A stretch of 64,000 bases of DNA from Simiduia sp. 21SJ11W-1. GTDB taxonomy: Bacteria > Pseudomonadota > Gammaproteobacteria > Pseudomonadales > Cellvibrionaceae. The position numbers were made by a program, and so were the translations under genes. Below, piece after piece: positions 25,985-32,940 of the stretch. The stretch's first letter is position 1. Each line of letters starts with the position of its first letter. The stretch covers positions 3,522,001-3,586,000 of the forward strand of contig NZ_CP090959.1 in the NCBI RefSeq assembly GCF_024138675.1, given 5' to 3'. Below the pieces are notes generated by a model. The model was not told where the DNA came from and made no database searches. It was given only the letters and a program-made list of their open reading frames with translations.

Positions 25985-26264
25985 TCTTGAGTTTAAAAAG
26001 AGCGCTCTCAAAGAGTGGAAAAAACTAAACCCATCTGTGCGTGACATCTTTAAGAAAAAGCTTGCTGAGCGTCTTGAGACTCCTCATGTTCCCGCCTCTG
26101 CAATTCGTGGCGGGAAAAATCTTTACAAAATAAAACTTCGCCAGCTCGGATATCGTCTTGTCTATTCAGTAACAGACTCGACAATTACCGTAACCGTCCT
26201 TGTCGTTGGAAAACGAAACCGAAACGAAGTTTACGACTTGGCGCTTTCGCGCGATGAGCCATAA
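25974..26264 (+). CDS. RelE/StbE-family toxin
   Basis: 96 residues. RelE-superfamily pattern: NLEFKKSALKEWKKLNPSVRDIFKKKL, AIRGGKNLYKIKLRQLGYRLVYSVTDS, VLVVGKRNRNEVYDLA. The basic residues needed for mRNA cleavage at the ribosome (LKEW lysine, RQLGYRLVY arginines, GKRNR) are present. The stop TAA lies in the attC-I side core at 26262. Its cassette is bounded by the attCs at 25557 and 26259. Confidence 0.88.
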   Translation: MTYNLEFKKSALKEWKKLNPSVRDIFKKKLAERLETPHVPASAIRGGKNLYKIKLRQLGYRLVYSVTDSTITVTVLVVGKRNRNEVYDLALSRDEP

Positions 26265-26378
26265 CGCCCAGCGCAGGCGCAGCCAGCGCGGAGCGCATTT
26301 TGTGTTAATGTTTGAGCGTCAGCGAGTAACACAAAAGGTGCGTAGCGTTGGCTGTCGCTCTGCCGCTGCTTGTTATGT
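26259..26378 (-). other. attC: attC site 9 (120 bp)
   Basis: Plus strand CCATAAC...GTTATGT, the longest site. Arms GCATTTTGTGTTA and TAACACAAAAGGTGC. Supplies the stop of the gene ending at 26373. Confidence 0.9.
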
Positions 26379-26654
26379 TTTTGGCTCTCCACCGATACTA
26401 CCGATTGTCTTCTCTGATATAGATTTTAACTTGATTATATTTTTATATTGCCTAAGAACACGCTGAACATTGTAAACAACCATCAGGGTGATAACGACCA
26501 AAAACCAAATCACTTGACCAGTAAACAGCCCTATTGCCACAAAGATTGCTGGAGGAACAACCTCAATTGCCACCCGACTGGCAAGACTTGGCATTGAGTC
26601 TGATAGAGATTGATATTGCTTCAAGAGTTCTTTTTCTTCTTTGGAGATTTCCAC
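26373..26654 (-). CDS. Membrane protein with N-terminal coiled segment, cassette gene
   Basis: 93 residues, not recognised. An acidic helical N-terminus (MEISKEEKELLKQYQSLSDSM) is followed by a membrane hairpin (about 28-44 and 47-62) and a basic C-terminus (QRVLRQYKNIIKLKS). The stop is within the attC at 26259-26378. Function unknown. Confidence 0.6.
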   Translation of the reverse strand: MEISKEEKELLKQYQSLSDSMPSLASRVAIEVVPPAIFVAIGLFTGQVIWFLVVITLMVVYNVQRVLRQYKNIIKLKSISEKTIGSIGGEPKT

Positions 26655-26673
26655 GGCTTAGATTCCTGGTGAA

Positions 26674-26745
26674 ACATAACGCCCGCAACAAACGCGAGCG
26701 TAGCGAGTCGAGGCCGACAGGCCGGTTTGATTGCGTTTGTTATGC
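26674..26745 (-). other. attC: attC site 10 (72-bp type)
   Basis: Plus strand ACATAAC...GTTATGC, near-identical to attC 5. Supplies the stop of the gene ending at 26740. Confidence 0.9.
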
Positions 26746-27225
26746 ATCAACATCAAAGATAAGATACCTTAAGTACCAATTCTCAAACATTCTTATAAAG
26801 CAAACTCCTGGTGCTGGCTCCGCAGCCTCTTGACAGGTAGAGCCATCGAAGTCTGATCTGAACATAACAGCAGAGACTATACACATTTTCTTTCCGCAAA
26901 CCGACGAAACGCCGTTTTCTATTACAAACTTTTTGTTGTCACTAGATATGAGAACATTTGCATTTTTGGGTAGGAGTTTTATGTAGTCTTCTTTATCTTG
27001 AATATCTACACTTTTCCCATTTTGACTCCTAGACCTAAATCTCGGCGGCACGATATTCCATATATAATCAAACCTATCATCCTGCTGCAGTTTAATATCT
27101 AGCGATTTCAGCTGATCAAAATTTTCGATAATCCATTCCTTGAACTCAATTTGTTCTGGATATTCATTAGCATTGACTGCTGCAGAAAATATCAGGGCTA
27201 TAGATATCTGTAATAGTTTCTTCAT
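26740..27225 (-). CDS. Secreted hypothetical protein, cassette gene
   Basis: 161 residues from the ATG at 27225. The frame to 27246 runs into attC and is not used. A clear Sec signal peptide (MKKLLQISIALIFSAAVNA|NEYPEQ). The mature domain has four cysteines likely to pair in the periplasm (VCGKKMC, STCQEA, VCFIRM) and a C-terminal FENWYLRYLIFDVDA. No family recognised. The stop is in the attC at 26674-26745. Confidence 0.65.
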   Translation of the reverse strand: MKKLLQISIALIFSAAVNANEYPEQIEFKEWIIENFDQLKSLDIKLQQDDRFDYIWNIVPPRFRSRSQNGKSVDIQDKEDYIKLLPKNANVLISSDNKKFVIENGVSSVCGKKMCIVSAVMFRSDFDGSTCQEAAEPAPGVCFIRMFENWYLRYLIFDVDA

Positions 27226-27228
27226 TTT

Positions 27229-27312
27229 GCATAACGCCGGTGGCATGGGCGGCCGCAGCGCAGCGGGGGCCGTCCAGCAGCGATAGCTGCGACATGACCA
27301 CCCTTGTTAAAA
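27229..27312 (-). other. attC: attC site 11 (GGTGGCATGGGC type, 84 bp)
   Basis: Plus strand GCATAAC...GTTAAAA. Same class as the attCs at 27581, 27940, 29082 and, shortened, 29410. Hairpin CAGC-GATA-GCTG inside. Confidence 0.9.
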
Positions 27313-27580
27313 CTGCGATCTGCCTAAACATCTACAACGTGCGGTGTGAAGCGGCAGCGTAACCCACACCGAATTAATTTTACCCGCAAGAATGCCACAA
27401 ACAGGACAACCTGCGAACCTTAATATTAAACCGAAAGAAGCTACAAACTGTACGCCACTACGGACTTAAACGTGGCACGGGGAGAAACTGCGATATTGAC
27501 GCTGGCACACTCCCTGATGCCGAGTACTAGACTTCATGTGCTCACTTTGATTCTTGCGACTTTCACAAAAACGCAGAGCA
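27313..27580 (-). repeat. ORF-less cassette body, family 1 copy 1 (268 bp)
   Basis: No credible gene on either strand. The right-hand 156 bp including the core (27432-27587) match copy 3 (28142-28297) at all but one position (G/A near 27523). The left part is more divergent. Conserved blocks shared with family 2 on the plus strand: TACAACG, AGCGGCAGCG, AATTAATTTT, ACTACGGACTT, GGCACGGGGAGAAACT, CTGATGCCG. Closed by attC 11. Confidence 0.8.
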
Positions 27581-27664
27581 TTTTAACGCCGGTGGCATGG
27601 GCGGCCGCAGCGCAGCGGAGGCCGTCCAGCAGCGCTAGCTGCGACATGACCGCCCTTGTTAAGG
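27581..27664 (-). other. attC: attC site 12 (84 bp)
   Basis: Plus strand TTTTAAC...GTTAAGG, GGTGGCATGGGC type. The core differs from GCATAAC but pairs correctly. Confidence 0.9.
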
Positions 27665-27939
27665 ATGCGATCTACCAAACTTGCTACAACGTACGTTGTG
27701 GAGCGGCAGCGAAACCTTAAACTGATTAATTTTACCCGCAAGAATGCCACAGCTTGGCTACCCTGCGAAACCTAAACTTATGCCGAAAGATGCTGCGAAC
27801 TACGCACCACTACGGGCTTACTTTTTGGCACTGGGAGAAACTGCGATTTAGACGCGGCACGCTCCCTGAGGCCGGAATTCTATGAAACTGCGTAAAACTT
27901 CCTGCCAGGCACTAGCTCGATCAAAATTTTCTAGAGCAC
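27665..27939 (-). repeat. ORF-less cassette body, family 1 copy 2 (275 bp)
   Basis: Diverged copy of family 1. It shares the ordered blocks CTACAACGTACGTTGTGGAGCGGCAGCG, AATTAATTTTACCCGCAAG, CCACTACGGGCTTA and GGGAGAAACTGCGATTTAGACG, with many substitutions elsewhere. No gene found. Closed by attC 12. Confidence 0.75.
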
Positions 27940-28022
27940 CTTAACGCCGGTGGCATGGGCGGCCGCAGCGAAGCGGAGGCCGTCCAGCAGCGATAGCTGC
28001 GACATGACCACCCTTGTTAAAA
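27940..28022 (-). other. attC: attC site 13 (83 bp)
   Basis: Plus strand CCTTAAC...GTTAAAA, GGTGGCATGGGC type. Confidence 0.9.
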
Positions 28023-28290
28023 CTGCGATCTGCCAAAACATCTACAACGTGTGTTGTGAAGCGGCAGCGTAACCCAAAGCCAATTAATTTTACCCGCAAG
28101 AATGCCACAAATAGGACAACCTGCGAACCCACCTATTTAAACGAAAGAAGCTACAAACTGTACGCCACTACGGACTTAAACGTGGCACGGGGAGAAACTG
28201 CGATATTGACGCTGGCACACTCCCTGATGCCGAATACTAGACTTCATGTGCTCACTTTGATTCTTGCGACTTTCACAAAAACGCAGAGCA
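28023..28290 (-). repeat. ORF-less cassette body, family 1 copy 3 (268 bp)
   Basis: Same length as copy 1. One mismatch across the right-hand 156 bp including the core. Clear differences are confined to the left part, for example around 28052-28080 and 28125-28141. No gene. Closed by attC 13. Confidence 0.8.
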
Positions 28291-28380
28291 TTTTAACGCC
28301 CGGTTTAGGGGCGGCCGGAGCGTCAGCGTAGGCCGTCCCAGCCGCGTTTTTTGCGGCGACCCTAGAACCGCTTGTTATGC
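28291..28380 (-). other. attC: attC site 14 (90 bp)
   Basis: Plus strand TTTTAAC...GTTATGC, TTTAGGGGC type with a CCGCG-TTTTTT-GCGG hairpin. Confidence 0.92.
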
Positions 28381-28683
28381 GCGACCTAGTTACGCACCGC
28401 CCTTTGTTAATATTAATTTACTTTTGGCCCACTATTTTTGCACCAACATTGCCACTACCTAGCAGAGCAAGAAAATACACTTAGCAAATGTGAGTATACA
28501 ACACTCTTTTCTTAGGCTTATCTTTGGTGCCAAGATTTTATTGACTACGAAGTTACTAACAATGGGCTAGCCTAATCAATTCTATTTGTAGCCTTACCCC
28601 TTTGAACCACTTCATTTTGATGCCGCGCCAATCATGACTACGGAGTAATTTTTTCGACATCACTCTCAGGATTTCGTTTTTCC
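28381..28683 (-). repeat. ORF-less cassette body, family 3 copy 1 (303 bp)
   Basis: No credible gene. The 30 bp next to attC 14 (GCGCGACCTAGTTACGCACC onward) and the segment before the right core (GGATTTCG.TTTTCC) are shared with copy 2. Motifs TGACTACGRAG (twice) and TTCGATGCC/TTTGATGCC recur. Some motifs (AATTAATTT, ACTACG, GATGCCG) appear in the same order as in families 1 and 2, so a distant relation is possible. Confidence 0.65.
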
Positions 28684-28774
28684 GCATAACGCCCGGTTTA
28701 GGGGCGGCCGGAGCGTCAGCGTAGGCCGTCCCAGCCGCGTTTTTTTGCGGCGACCCTAGAACCGCTTGTTATGC
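28684..28774 (-). other. attC: attC site 15 (91 bp)
   Basis: Plus strand GCATAAC...GTTATGC, TTTAGGGGC type, almost identical to attC 14. Confidence 0.93.
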
Positions 28775-29081
28775 GCGACCTAGTTACGCACCGCCCTTTG
28801 TTTATTTTGCCCAACTTACAGGCCTATATTCCTAAATTAACACTGCCATTTCTTGGCCCAGCAAGAAAAGCCCTTTACTAAAAGTGCGCTTAAAACACAG
28901 CATATTCTAAAGCGCGCACTTTGACCGCAAACCCTTCTTGACTACGAAGCTACCAGTGATGGGCACCGCTAACCAATCTTCTTTTCATCAGAACTTCTTG
29001 GAGCCACCCCACTTCGATGCCTTGTTGATCATGACTACGAAGTAATTTGTGCTCCATCGTTCTCAGGATTTCGCTTTTCCG
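28775..29081 (-). repeat. ORF-less cassette body, family 3 copy 2 (307 bp)
   Basis: Paralogue of copy 1 with conserved ends and a diverged middle (about 28805-28930). A 44-codon minus-strand frame starting at the core ATG is also present in copy 1 (43 codons), but the differences are mostly amino-acid changing, so it is not called as a gene. Confidence 0.65.
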
Positions 29082-29164
29082 CATAACGCCGGTGGCATGG
29101 GCGGCCGCAGCGCAGCGGAGGCCGTCCAGCAGCGATAGCTGCGACATGACCACCCTTGTTAAAT
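29082..29164 (-). other. attC: attC site 16 (83 bp)
   Basis: Plus strand GCATAAC...GTTAAAT, GGTGGCATGGGC type. Confidence 0.9.
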
Positions 29165-29171
29165 TTAGTAA

Positions 29172-29405
29172 CTAGATTACACATCGAATGATGATTGCAC
29201 CAAATAGCCCTAACATACCAACCACATACAGCACTTTTAGTTTGAAAACATATTCTTGCTCAATCAGTTCTTGCAAATGAAATATTGCAGTTGCCCCTAA
29301 CTGAAGAACTCCAACACCCTTCTTTCTTTTAAGATACAGCATCAGTTGATAGCAGCCTAAACATGCTACCGCGATATATATGAGCAATGTACCGATGACC
29401 TGCAT
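29172..29405 (-). CDS. Small membrane protein, cassette gene
   Basis: 77 residues, not recognised. Two membrane segments (about 4-24 and 58-76) flank a cytoplasmic or periplasmic loop with KRKKGVGVLQLGATAIFHLQELIEQEY. The whole gene fills the cassette between the attCs at 29082 and 29410. Function unknown. Confidence 0.55.
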   Translation of the reverse strand: MQVIGTLLIYIAVACLGCYQLMLYLKRKKGVGVLQLGATAIFHLQELIEQEYVFKLKVLYVVGMLGLFGAIIIRCVI

Positions 29406-29409
29406 AGGA

Positions 29410-29484
29410 ATTTAACGCCGGTGGCAAGGGCGAGCGTCAGCGAGTCCAGCGGCGATAGCCGCGCCTTGACCACCCTTGTTAGTT
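29410..29484 (-). other. attC: attC site 17 (75 bp)
   Basis: Plus strand ATTTAAC...GTTAGTT, a shortened GGTGGCA type. Supplies the stop of the gene ending at 29479. Confidence 0.88.
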
Positions 29485-29829
29485 TCTCTGCCTATATTCA
29501 CACTCTAACTCCCGTACATGCTCTGATCTTGCAAGGCCTTCTCCACCAGATGTAGAGCATTGGGCACAATATCCAGCCCTTTGTATTGCTTTTTCTATCA
29601 TCATTCTTGCAACTGGCTTGGTAGCTGATGCCGCCCACTTTTGTAGAGCTAAGGCTCCAAAGTCATGATCTTGTGGCCACGGCAACTTATCTGCGATTGC
29701 ATTAAATTGTTTAAAGACTTCTTCATTCAGTACCTGTGATTCGGAAATCGTCTTTGCTAGATCTTCGACTTCATTGGTTTCGAAGCCCAGAGCAATCAGT
29801 TTCTCTTTAGTAAAATCGTACGTATCCAT
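29479..29829 (-). CDS. Hypothetical soluble protein, cassette gene
   Basis: 116 residues from the ATG at 29829. The frame to 29907 reads through attC and was discarded. Helical, with one CxxC pair near the C-terminus (AGYCAQCSTSGGEG). Features: YDFTKEKLIALGFETNEVEDLAKTI, then DHDFGALALQKWAASATKPVARMMIEKAI. No family recognised. The stop TAA is in the attC at 29410-29484. Confidence 0.6.
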   Translation of the reverse strand: MDTYDFTKEKLIALGFETNEVEDLAKTISESQVLNEEVFKQFNAIADKLPWPQDHDFGALALQKWAASATKPVARMMIEKAIQRAGYCAQCSTSGGEGLARSEHVRELECEYRQRN

Positions 29830-29834
29830 AAAGA

Positions 29835-29951
29835 AACTAACGCCTTGCTCATTTGCGCGGCGGTTGTAGTGGATTTTTGTGCAACAATGAGCGTAGCGAA
29901 TGCACAAAAAGGAGCGCAGAGCGCTGCGTCAAATGGAGCAACTTGTTAGCG
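29835..29951 (-). other. attC: attC site 18 (117 bp)
   Basis: Plus strand AACTAAC...GTTAGCG. Arms GGATTTTTGTGC and GCACAAAAAGGAGC. Confidence 0.88.
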
Positions 29952-29954
29952 CTT

Positions 29955-30323
29955 TTACCTGATGAATCCATCATAAAGCAACCAGATAAACAACATTACC
30001 AATGCGCCAAAAGCGAACCAGTATTTTTTAACTACGGCCTTTTCGTTTACTGCAACCATTGGCAGATACCGCAACTTTAAAAATACCCCAAGCACTAAGA
30101 TAAACGCGAAAGCAACCAGTGGCAACCAAGTTTTGTTAAGGAAAGAAAAAACAGCAGCAACCGGAAAAAGTACTGTGCCAGCTAAACCTTCGATTGTATT
30201 TAAACTAGTGGACATACGAGACGGTTTTCCACACGAAAAACATATAGCCGGATAAAAGTCACTAGCTTTGAACTTTTGCCAAGCACTAATTGTTTTCTCG
30301 CTACAATAGGGGCACTGATTCAT
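29955..30323 (-). CDS. Zinc-ribbon membrane protein, cassette gene
   Basis: 122 residues from the ATG at 30323, with AAGGA 5 bp upstream. The N-terminal zinc ribbon has two cysteine pairs (CPYC near residue 4, CFSC near 30). Two membrane segments follow, at about 50-85, and a third near the C-terminus (about 100-118). Such small zinc-ribbon/TM proteins are common in cassettes; no function is known. The frame to 30443 is attC read-through. Confidence 0.65.
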   Translation of the reverse strand: MNQCPYCSEKTISAWQKFKASDFYPAICFSCGKPSRMSTSLNTIEGLAGTVLFPVAAVFSFLNKTWLPLVAFAFILVLGVFLKLRYLPMVAVNEKAVVKKYWFAFGALVMLFIWLLYDGFIR

Positions 30324-30335
30324 GATTTCCTTGAG

Positions 30336-30427
30336 TGCTAACGCCCGGTTTAGGGGCGGCCGGAGCGCCAGCGTAGGCCGTCCCAGCCGCACGTTTTTTG
30401 TGCGGCGATTATAACCGCTTGTTATTG
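30336..30427 (-). other. attC: attC site 19 (92 bp)
   Basis: Plus strand TGCTAAC...GTTATTG, TTTAGGGGC type. Belongs to a family 2 ORF-less cassette; all three family 2 copies carry this attC with the CAATAAC core. Confidence 0.93.
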
Positions 30428-30706
30428 AAGCCACCTGCCCCACTTGCTACAACGCACGATGCGAAGCGCCAGCGCAGCTGATGGCAATTAATTTTGGTAA
30501 GAATACTTTACCTATGGGCCATTTAAAACCCGCTTAGGGCACACCACATTCAAGGCATGCACGGGATGCAACTACACAGGATTTTATTGGCACGAAGAAC
30601 GAAACTACGTACTTAGGTACAGCACAATCCTTGATACCGGCATGCCTATTATTGGCACACTGTTGAAATCATTCCCTTACTATCTACTTGTAAAAATGGC
30701 TTGGCT
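30428..30706 (-). repeat. ORF-less cassette body, family 2 copy 1 (279 bp)
   Basis: No gene on either strand. Nearly identical to copies 2 and 3 except for a 26-nt window at 30563-30588, flanked by GCATGCAC and GGCACGAAGAACG. The attC-proximal part holds TTGCTACAACGCACGATGCG and AATTAATTTTGGTAAG; on the minus strand GGTAA-AGTATTC-TTACC can form a small hairpin. The cassette lies immediately upstream (minus direction) of the zinc-ribbon membrane gene. Confidence 0.82.
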
Positions 30707-30817
30707 CAATAACGCCGCAATTACCGGCTGAAACGAAGTTGTGGATTTTGCGGTAGCGTAGCGATTAACCGCAAAAGGAACAACGCAGTGGAAGTCCGGT
30801 AAATTGCCTTGTTATGC
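30707..30817 (-). other. attC: attC site 20 (111 bp)
   Basis: Plus strand CAATAAC...GTTATGC. Arms TGGATTTTGCGGT and ACCGCAAAAGG. Supplies the stop of the gene ending at 30812. Confidence 0.9.
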
Positions 30818-31192
30818 ACTTTGTTCGACTCTCCATGGAGGATTTAAACGGTTTTCACCAGCCCAAAATAGTTTAATTTTATTACCCGATGGGTCATGCA
30901 GCACAGCTTCTCTCCATAGATAATTCATATCCATGGGCTCTTGATCGAACTTAAACCCTTTTTTCTTTAGGCCAAGAACTAACTTATCCAACTCTGTATT
31001 CTCAAAGTAGATTGCCGCACCATTTGAATATTGATTTGCTTGGAGAGAAAGGGAAAAAGTGGCTTCACCCTCAGGACATTCAAACCGGGCATAGTGGGGA
31101 GTATCTACTATTTGAAGAAATCCCATTCGCCTATAAAAATCTGTTGCCTCTTCCATATTTATTACTGGCAAAGTCACCTGATTCATATTCAT
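30812..31192 (-). CDS. VOC/glyoxalase-family protein, cassette copy 1
   Basis: 126 residues from the ATG at 31192. A vicinal-oxygen-chelate fold is evident: NQVTLPVINMEEATDFYRRMGF, HYARFECPEGEATFSLSL, then LWREAVLHDPSGNKIKLFW. Candidate metal ligands are the N-terminal His/Gln position and the Glu in LWREAVLHDPSGN. It may be a glyoxalase, a dioxygenase or an antibiotic-binding protein; the substrate cannot be read from sequence. A paralogue lies at 32542-32922. The stop is in the attC at 30707-30817. Confidence 0.85.
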   Translation of the reverse strand: MNMNQVTLPVINMEEATDFYRRMGFLQIVDTPHYARFECPEGEATFSLSLQANQYSNGAAIYFENTELDKLVLGLKKKGFKFDQEPMDMNYLWREAVLHDPSGNKIKLFWAGENRLNPPWRVEQSA

Positions 31193-31210
31193 ACTTTTAC
31201 TCTTTAGATT

Positions 31211-31302
31211 GCATAACGCCCGGTTTAGGGGCGGCCGCAGCGCCAGCGTAGGCCGTCCCAGCCGCACGTTTTTTGTGCGGCGATTATAACCGCTTGTTAT
31301 TG
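31211..31302 (-). other. attC: attC site 21 (92 bp)
   Basis: Plus strand GCATAAC...GTTATTG, TTTAGGGGC type; family 2 cassette attC. Confidence 0.93.
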
Positions 31303-31580
31303 AAGCCACCTGCTCCACTTGCTACAACGCACGATGCGAAGCGCCAGCGCAGCCGATGGCAATTAATTTTGGTAAGAATACTTTACCTATGGGCCATTTA
31401 AAACCCGCTTAGGGCACACCACAAACAAGGCATGCACGTGATAGAACTACGGGAACTTTAGTGGCACGAAGAACGAAACTACGTACTTAGGTACAGCACA
31501 ATCCTTGATGCCGGCATGCCGATTATTGGCACACTGCTGATTTCATTCCCTTATCATCTACTTGTAAAAATGGCTTGGCT
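31303..31580 (-). repeat. ORF-less cassette body, family 2 copy 2 (278 bp)
   Basis: No gene. By eye about 11 substitutions versus copy 1 outside the variable window. The variable window is 31438-31462 (25 nt) between GCATGCAC and GGCACGAAG. Lies just upstream, in the minus direction, of VOC copy 1. Confidence 0.82.
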
Positions 31581-31669
31581 CAATAACGCCTGGTTTAGGG
31601 GCGGCCGGAGCGAAGCGTAGGCCGTCCCAGCCGCGTCTTTCGCGGCGACCCTAAAACCACTTGTTATGC
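31581..31669 (-). other. attC: attC site 22 (89 bp)
   Basis: Plus strand CAATAAC...GTTATGC, TTTAGGGGC type with CCGCG-TCTTT-CGCGG hairpin. Supplies the stop of the gene ending at 31664. Confidence 0.92.
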
Positions 31670-32035
31670 AAAACGCCTTCTCCCTGAAATTATAAATAAA
31701 TATACTGCCAAGACTGACAACAATGGAAACCCAAAAAAAAGTATAAATGAAATAATCTTTAGACAAACACTATGCCACTTTGGATTATGATTAAATTCAA
31801 AAATACCAACTGATGTGGAAATTAGACCTGGCAATAAAATCAGAATGATCACCAAATGGATTTTGGCAGTAATAGCCAACATGGAGAATACTTTATCTGA
31901 ACCATAATCAACACCAAATATCATTGCAGCTTGAAACGATGTCACTATCATACTTGATGTATATAGAAACCCCGAAAGTCCTACTATTGTCAATGAAATC
32001 AATCCAAATACTATTAATACACTTTCAATTTTCAC
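31664..32035 (-). CDS. Polytopic membrane protein, cassette gene
   Basis: 123 residues from a GTG start. Three or four membrane segments (about 4-24, 27-45, 58-78, 92-116) with a short basic C-terminus (GRRRFA). Not recognised. It follows a family 2 ORF-less cassette. The stop is in the attC at 31581-31669. Confidence 0.6.
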   Translation of the reverse strand: MKIESVLIVFGLISLTIVGLSGFLYTSSMIVTSFQAAMIFGVDYGSDKVFSMLAITAKIHLVIILILLPGLISTSVGIFEFNHNPKWHSVCLKIISFILFFGFPLLSVLAVYLFIISGRRRFA

Positions 32036-32059
32036 TTAAATTTCTCTTTGCCTAGGAGT

Positions 32060-32151
32060 GCATAACGCCCGGTTTAGGGGCGGCCGGAGCGTCAGCGTAG
32101 GCCGTCCCAGCCGCACGTTTTTTGTGCGGCGATTATAACCGCTTGTTATTG
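32060..32151 (-). other. attC: attC site 23 (92 bp)
   Basis: Plus strand GCATAAC...GTTATTG, TTTAGGGGC type; family 2 cassette attC. Confidence 0.93.
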
Positions 32152-32429
32152 AAGCCACCTGCCCCACTTGCTACAACGCACGATGCGAAGCGCCAGCGCA
32201 GCCGATGGCAATTAATTTTGGTAAGAATACTTTACCTATAGGCCATTTAAAACCCGCTTAGGGCACACCATAAACAAGGCATGCACTTGCCGAAGCTACA
32301 CAATTTTTGGTGGCACGAAGAACGAAACTACGGACTTAGGTACAGTGCAATCCTTGATACTGGCATGCCGATTGTTGGCACACTGCTGAAATCATTCCCT
32401 TACTATCTACTTGTAAAAATGGCCTGGCT
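32152..32429 (-). repeat. ORF-less cassette body, family 2 copy 3 (278 bp)
   Basis: No gene. Variable window 32287-32311 (25 nt). The rest is close to copies 1 and 2, including the identical flanks GCATGCAC and GGCACGAAGAACGAAACTAC. Lies upstream of the polytopic membrane protein gene in the array direction. Confidence 0.82.
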
Positions 32430-32547
32430 CAATAACGCCGCGCTCAGACGCAGCTTACTTTGGGCGCATTTTGCGCGAAAATGGGAGCGACAGCGACCGC
32501 GCAAAAGGTGCACAAAGTAAGCTGTCGGCTGCAGTGCTTTGTTATGC
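32430..32547 (-). other. attC: attC site 24 (118 bp)
   Basis: Plus strand CAATAAC...GTTATGC. Arms GCATTTTGCGC and GCGCAAAAGGTGC. Supplies the stop of the gene ending at 32542. Confidence 0.9.
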
Positions 32548-32922
32548 GCCGATTTCAACGCGCCAGGGTGGGTTTATCCTATTCTCACCCGCCCAGTACA
32601 ATTTTATTTTGTTACCAGACGGATCATGAAGAATAGCTTCCCTCCAAAGATACCGCTTGTCAGTTGGAAGTTCATCAAACACAATACCTTTAGCTTCTAA
32701 TTCTCGAACCCACTCTTCAAGATTCTCATGTTCGAAGTAAATAATGCTTCCGTTTGAAAATTCCTTCTTTTCTAGACTAAGCGAAAATGTTGAACCACCT
32801 TCCGGACATTCAAACCGAGCATAGTGTGGAGTATCCACAATTTGAAGAAATCCTATTTTTCGATAAAAATCGGTGGCCGACTCCATATCGCTTACAGGAA
32901 GCGTTACCTGATTCAAATTCAT
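32542..32922 (-). CDS. VOC/glyoxalase-family protein, cassette copy 2
   Basis: 126 residues, a close paralogue of the protein at 30812-31192: both begin MNxNQVTLPV, share GFLQIVDTPHYARFECPEG, and end NPPWRVE. Differences cluster in the middle (EKKEFSNGSIIYFEHENLEEWVRELEAKG). Same uncertainty about substrate. Both copies are adjacent to family 2 ORF-less cassettes, suggesting duplication of linked cassettes. Confidence 0.85.
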   Translation of the reverse strand: MNLNQVTLPVSDMESATDFYRKIGFLQIVDTPHYARFECPEGGSTFSLSLEKKEFSNGSIIYFEHENLEEWVRELEAKGIVFDELPTDKRYLWREAILHDPSGNKIKLYWAGENRINPPWRVEIGA

Positions 32923-32940
32923 GGTTTCATTCCGAATGAC

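Noticed and set aside
27472-28331. Plus-strand frames of about 80-105 codons repeated in family 1 copies 1 and 3
   Set aside because: They run through attC sites, have no ribosome-binding site, are not preserved in copy 2, and are shadows of near-identical DNA.
29955-31318. Long minus-strand frames that extend the zinc-ribbon and VOC genes upstream with a shared segment GYNRRTKNVRLGRPTLALRPP
   Set aside because: The shared segment is only the translation of the TTTAGGGGC-type attC; the genes start inside their own cassettes.
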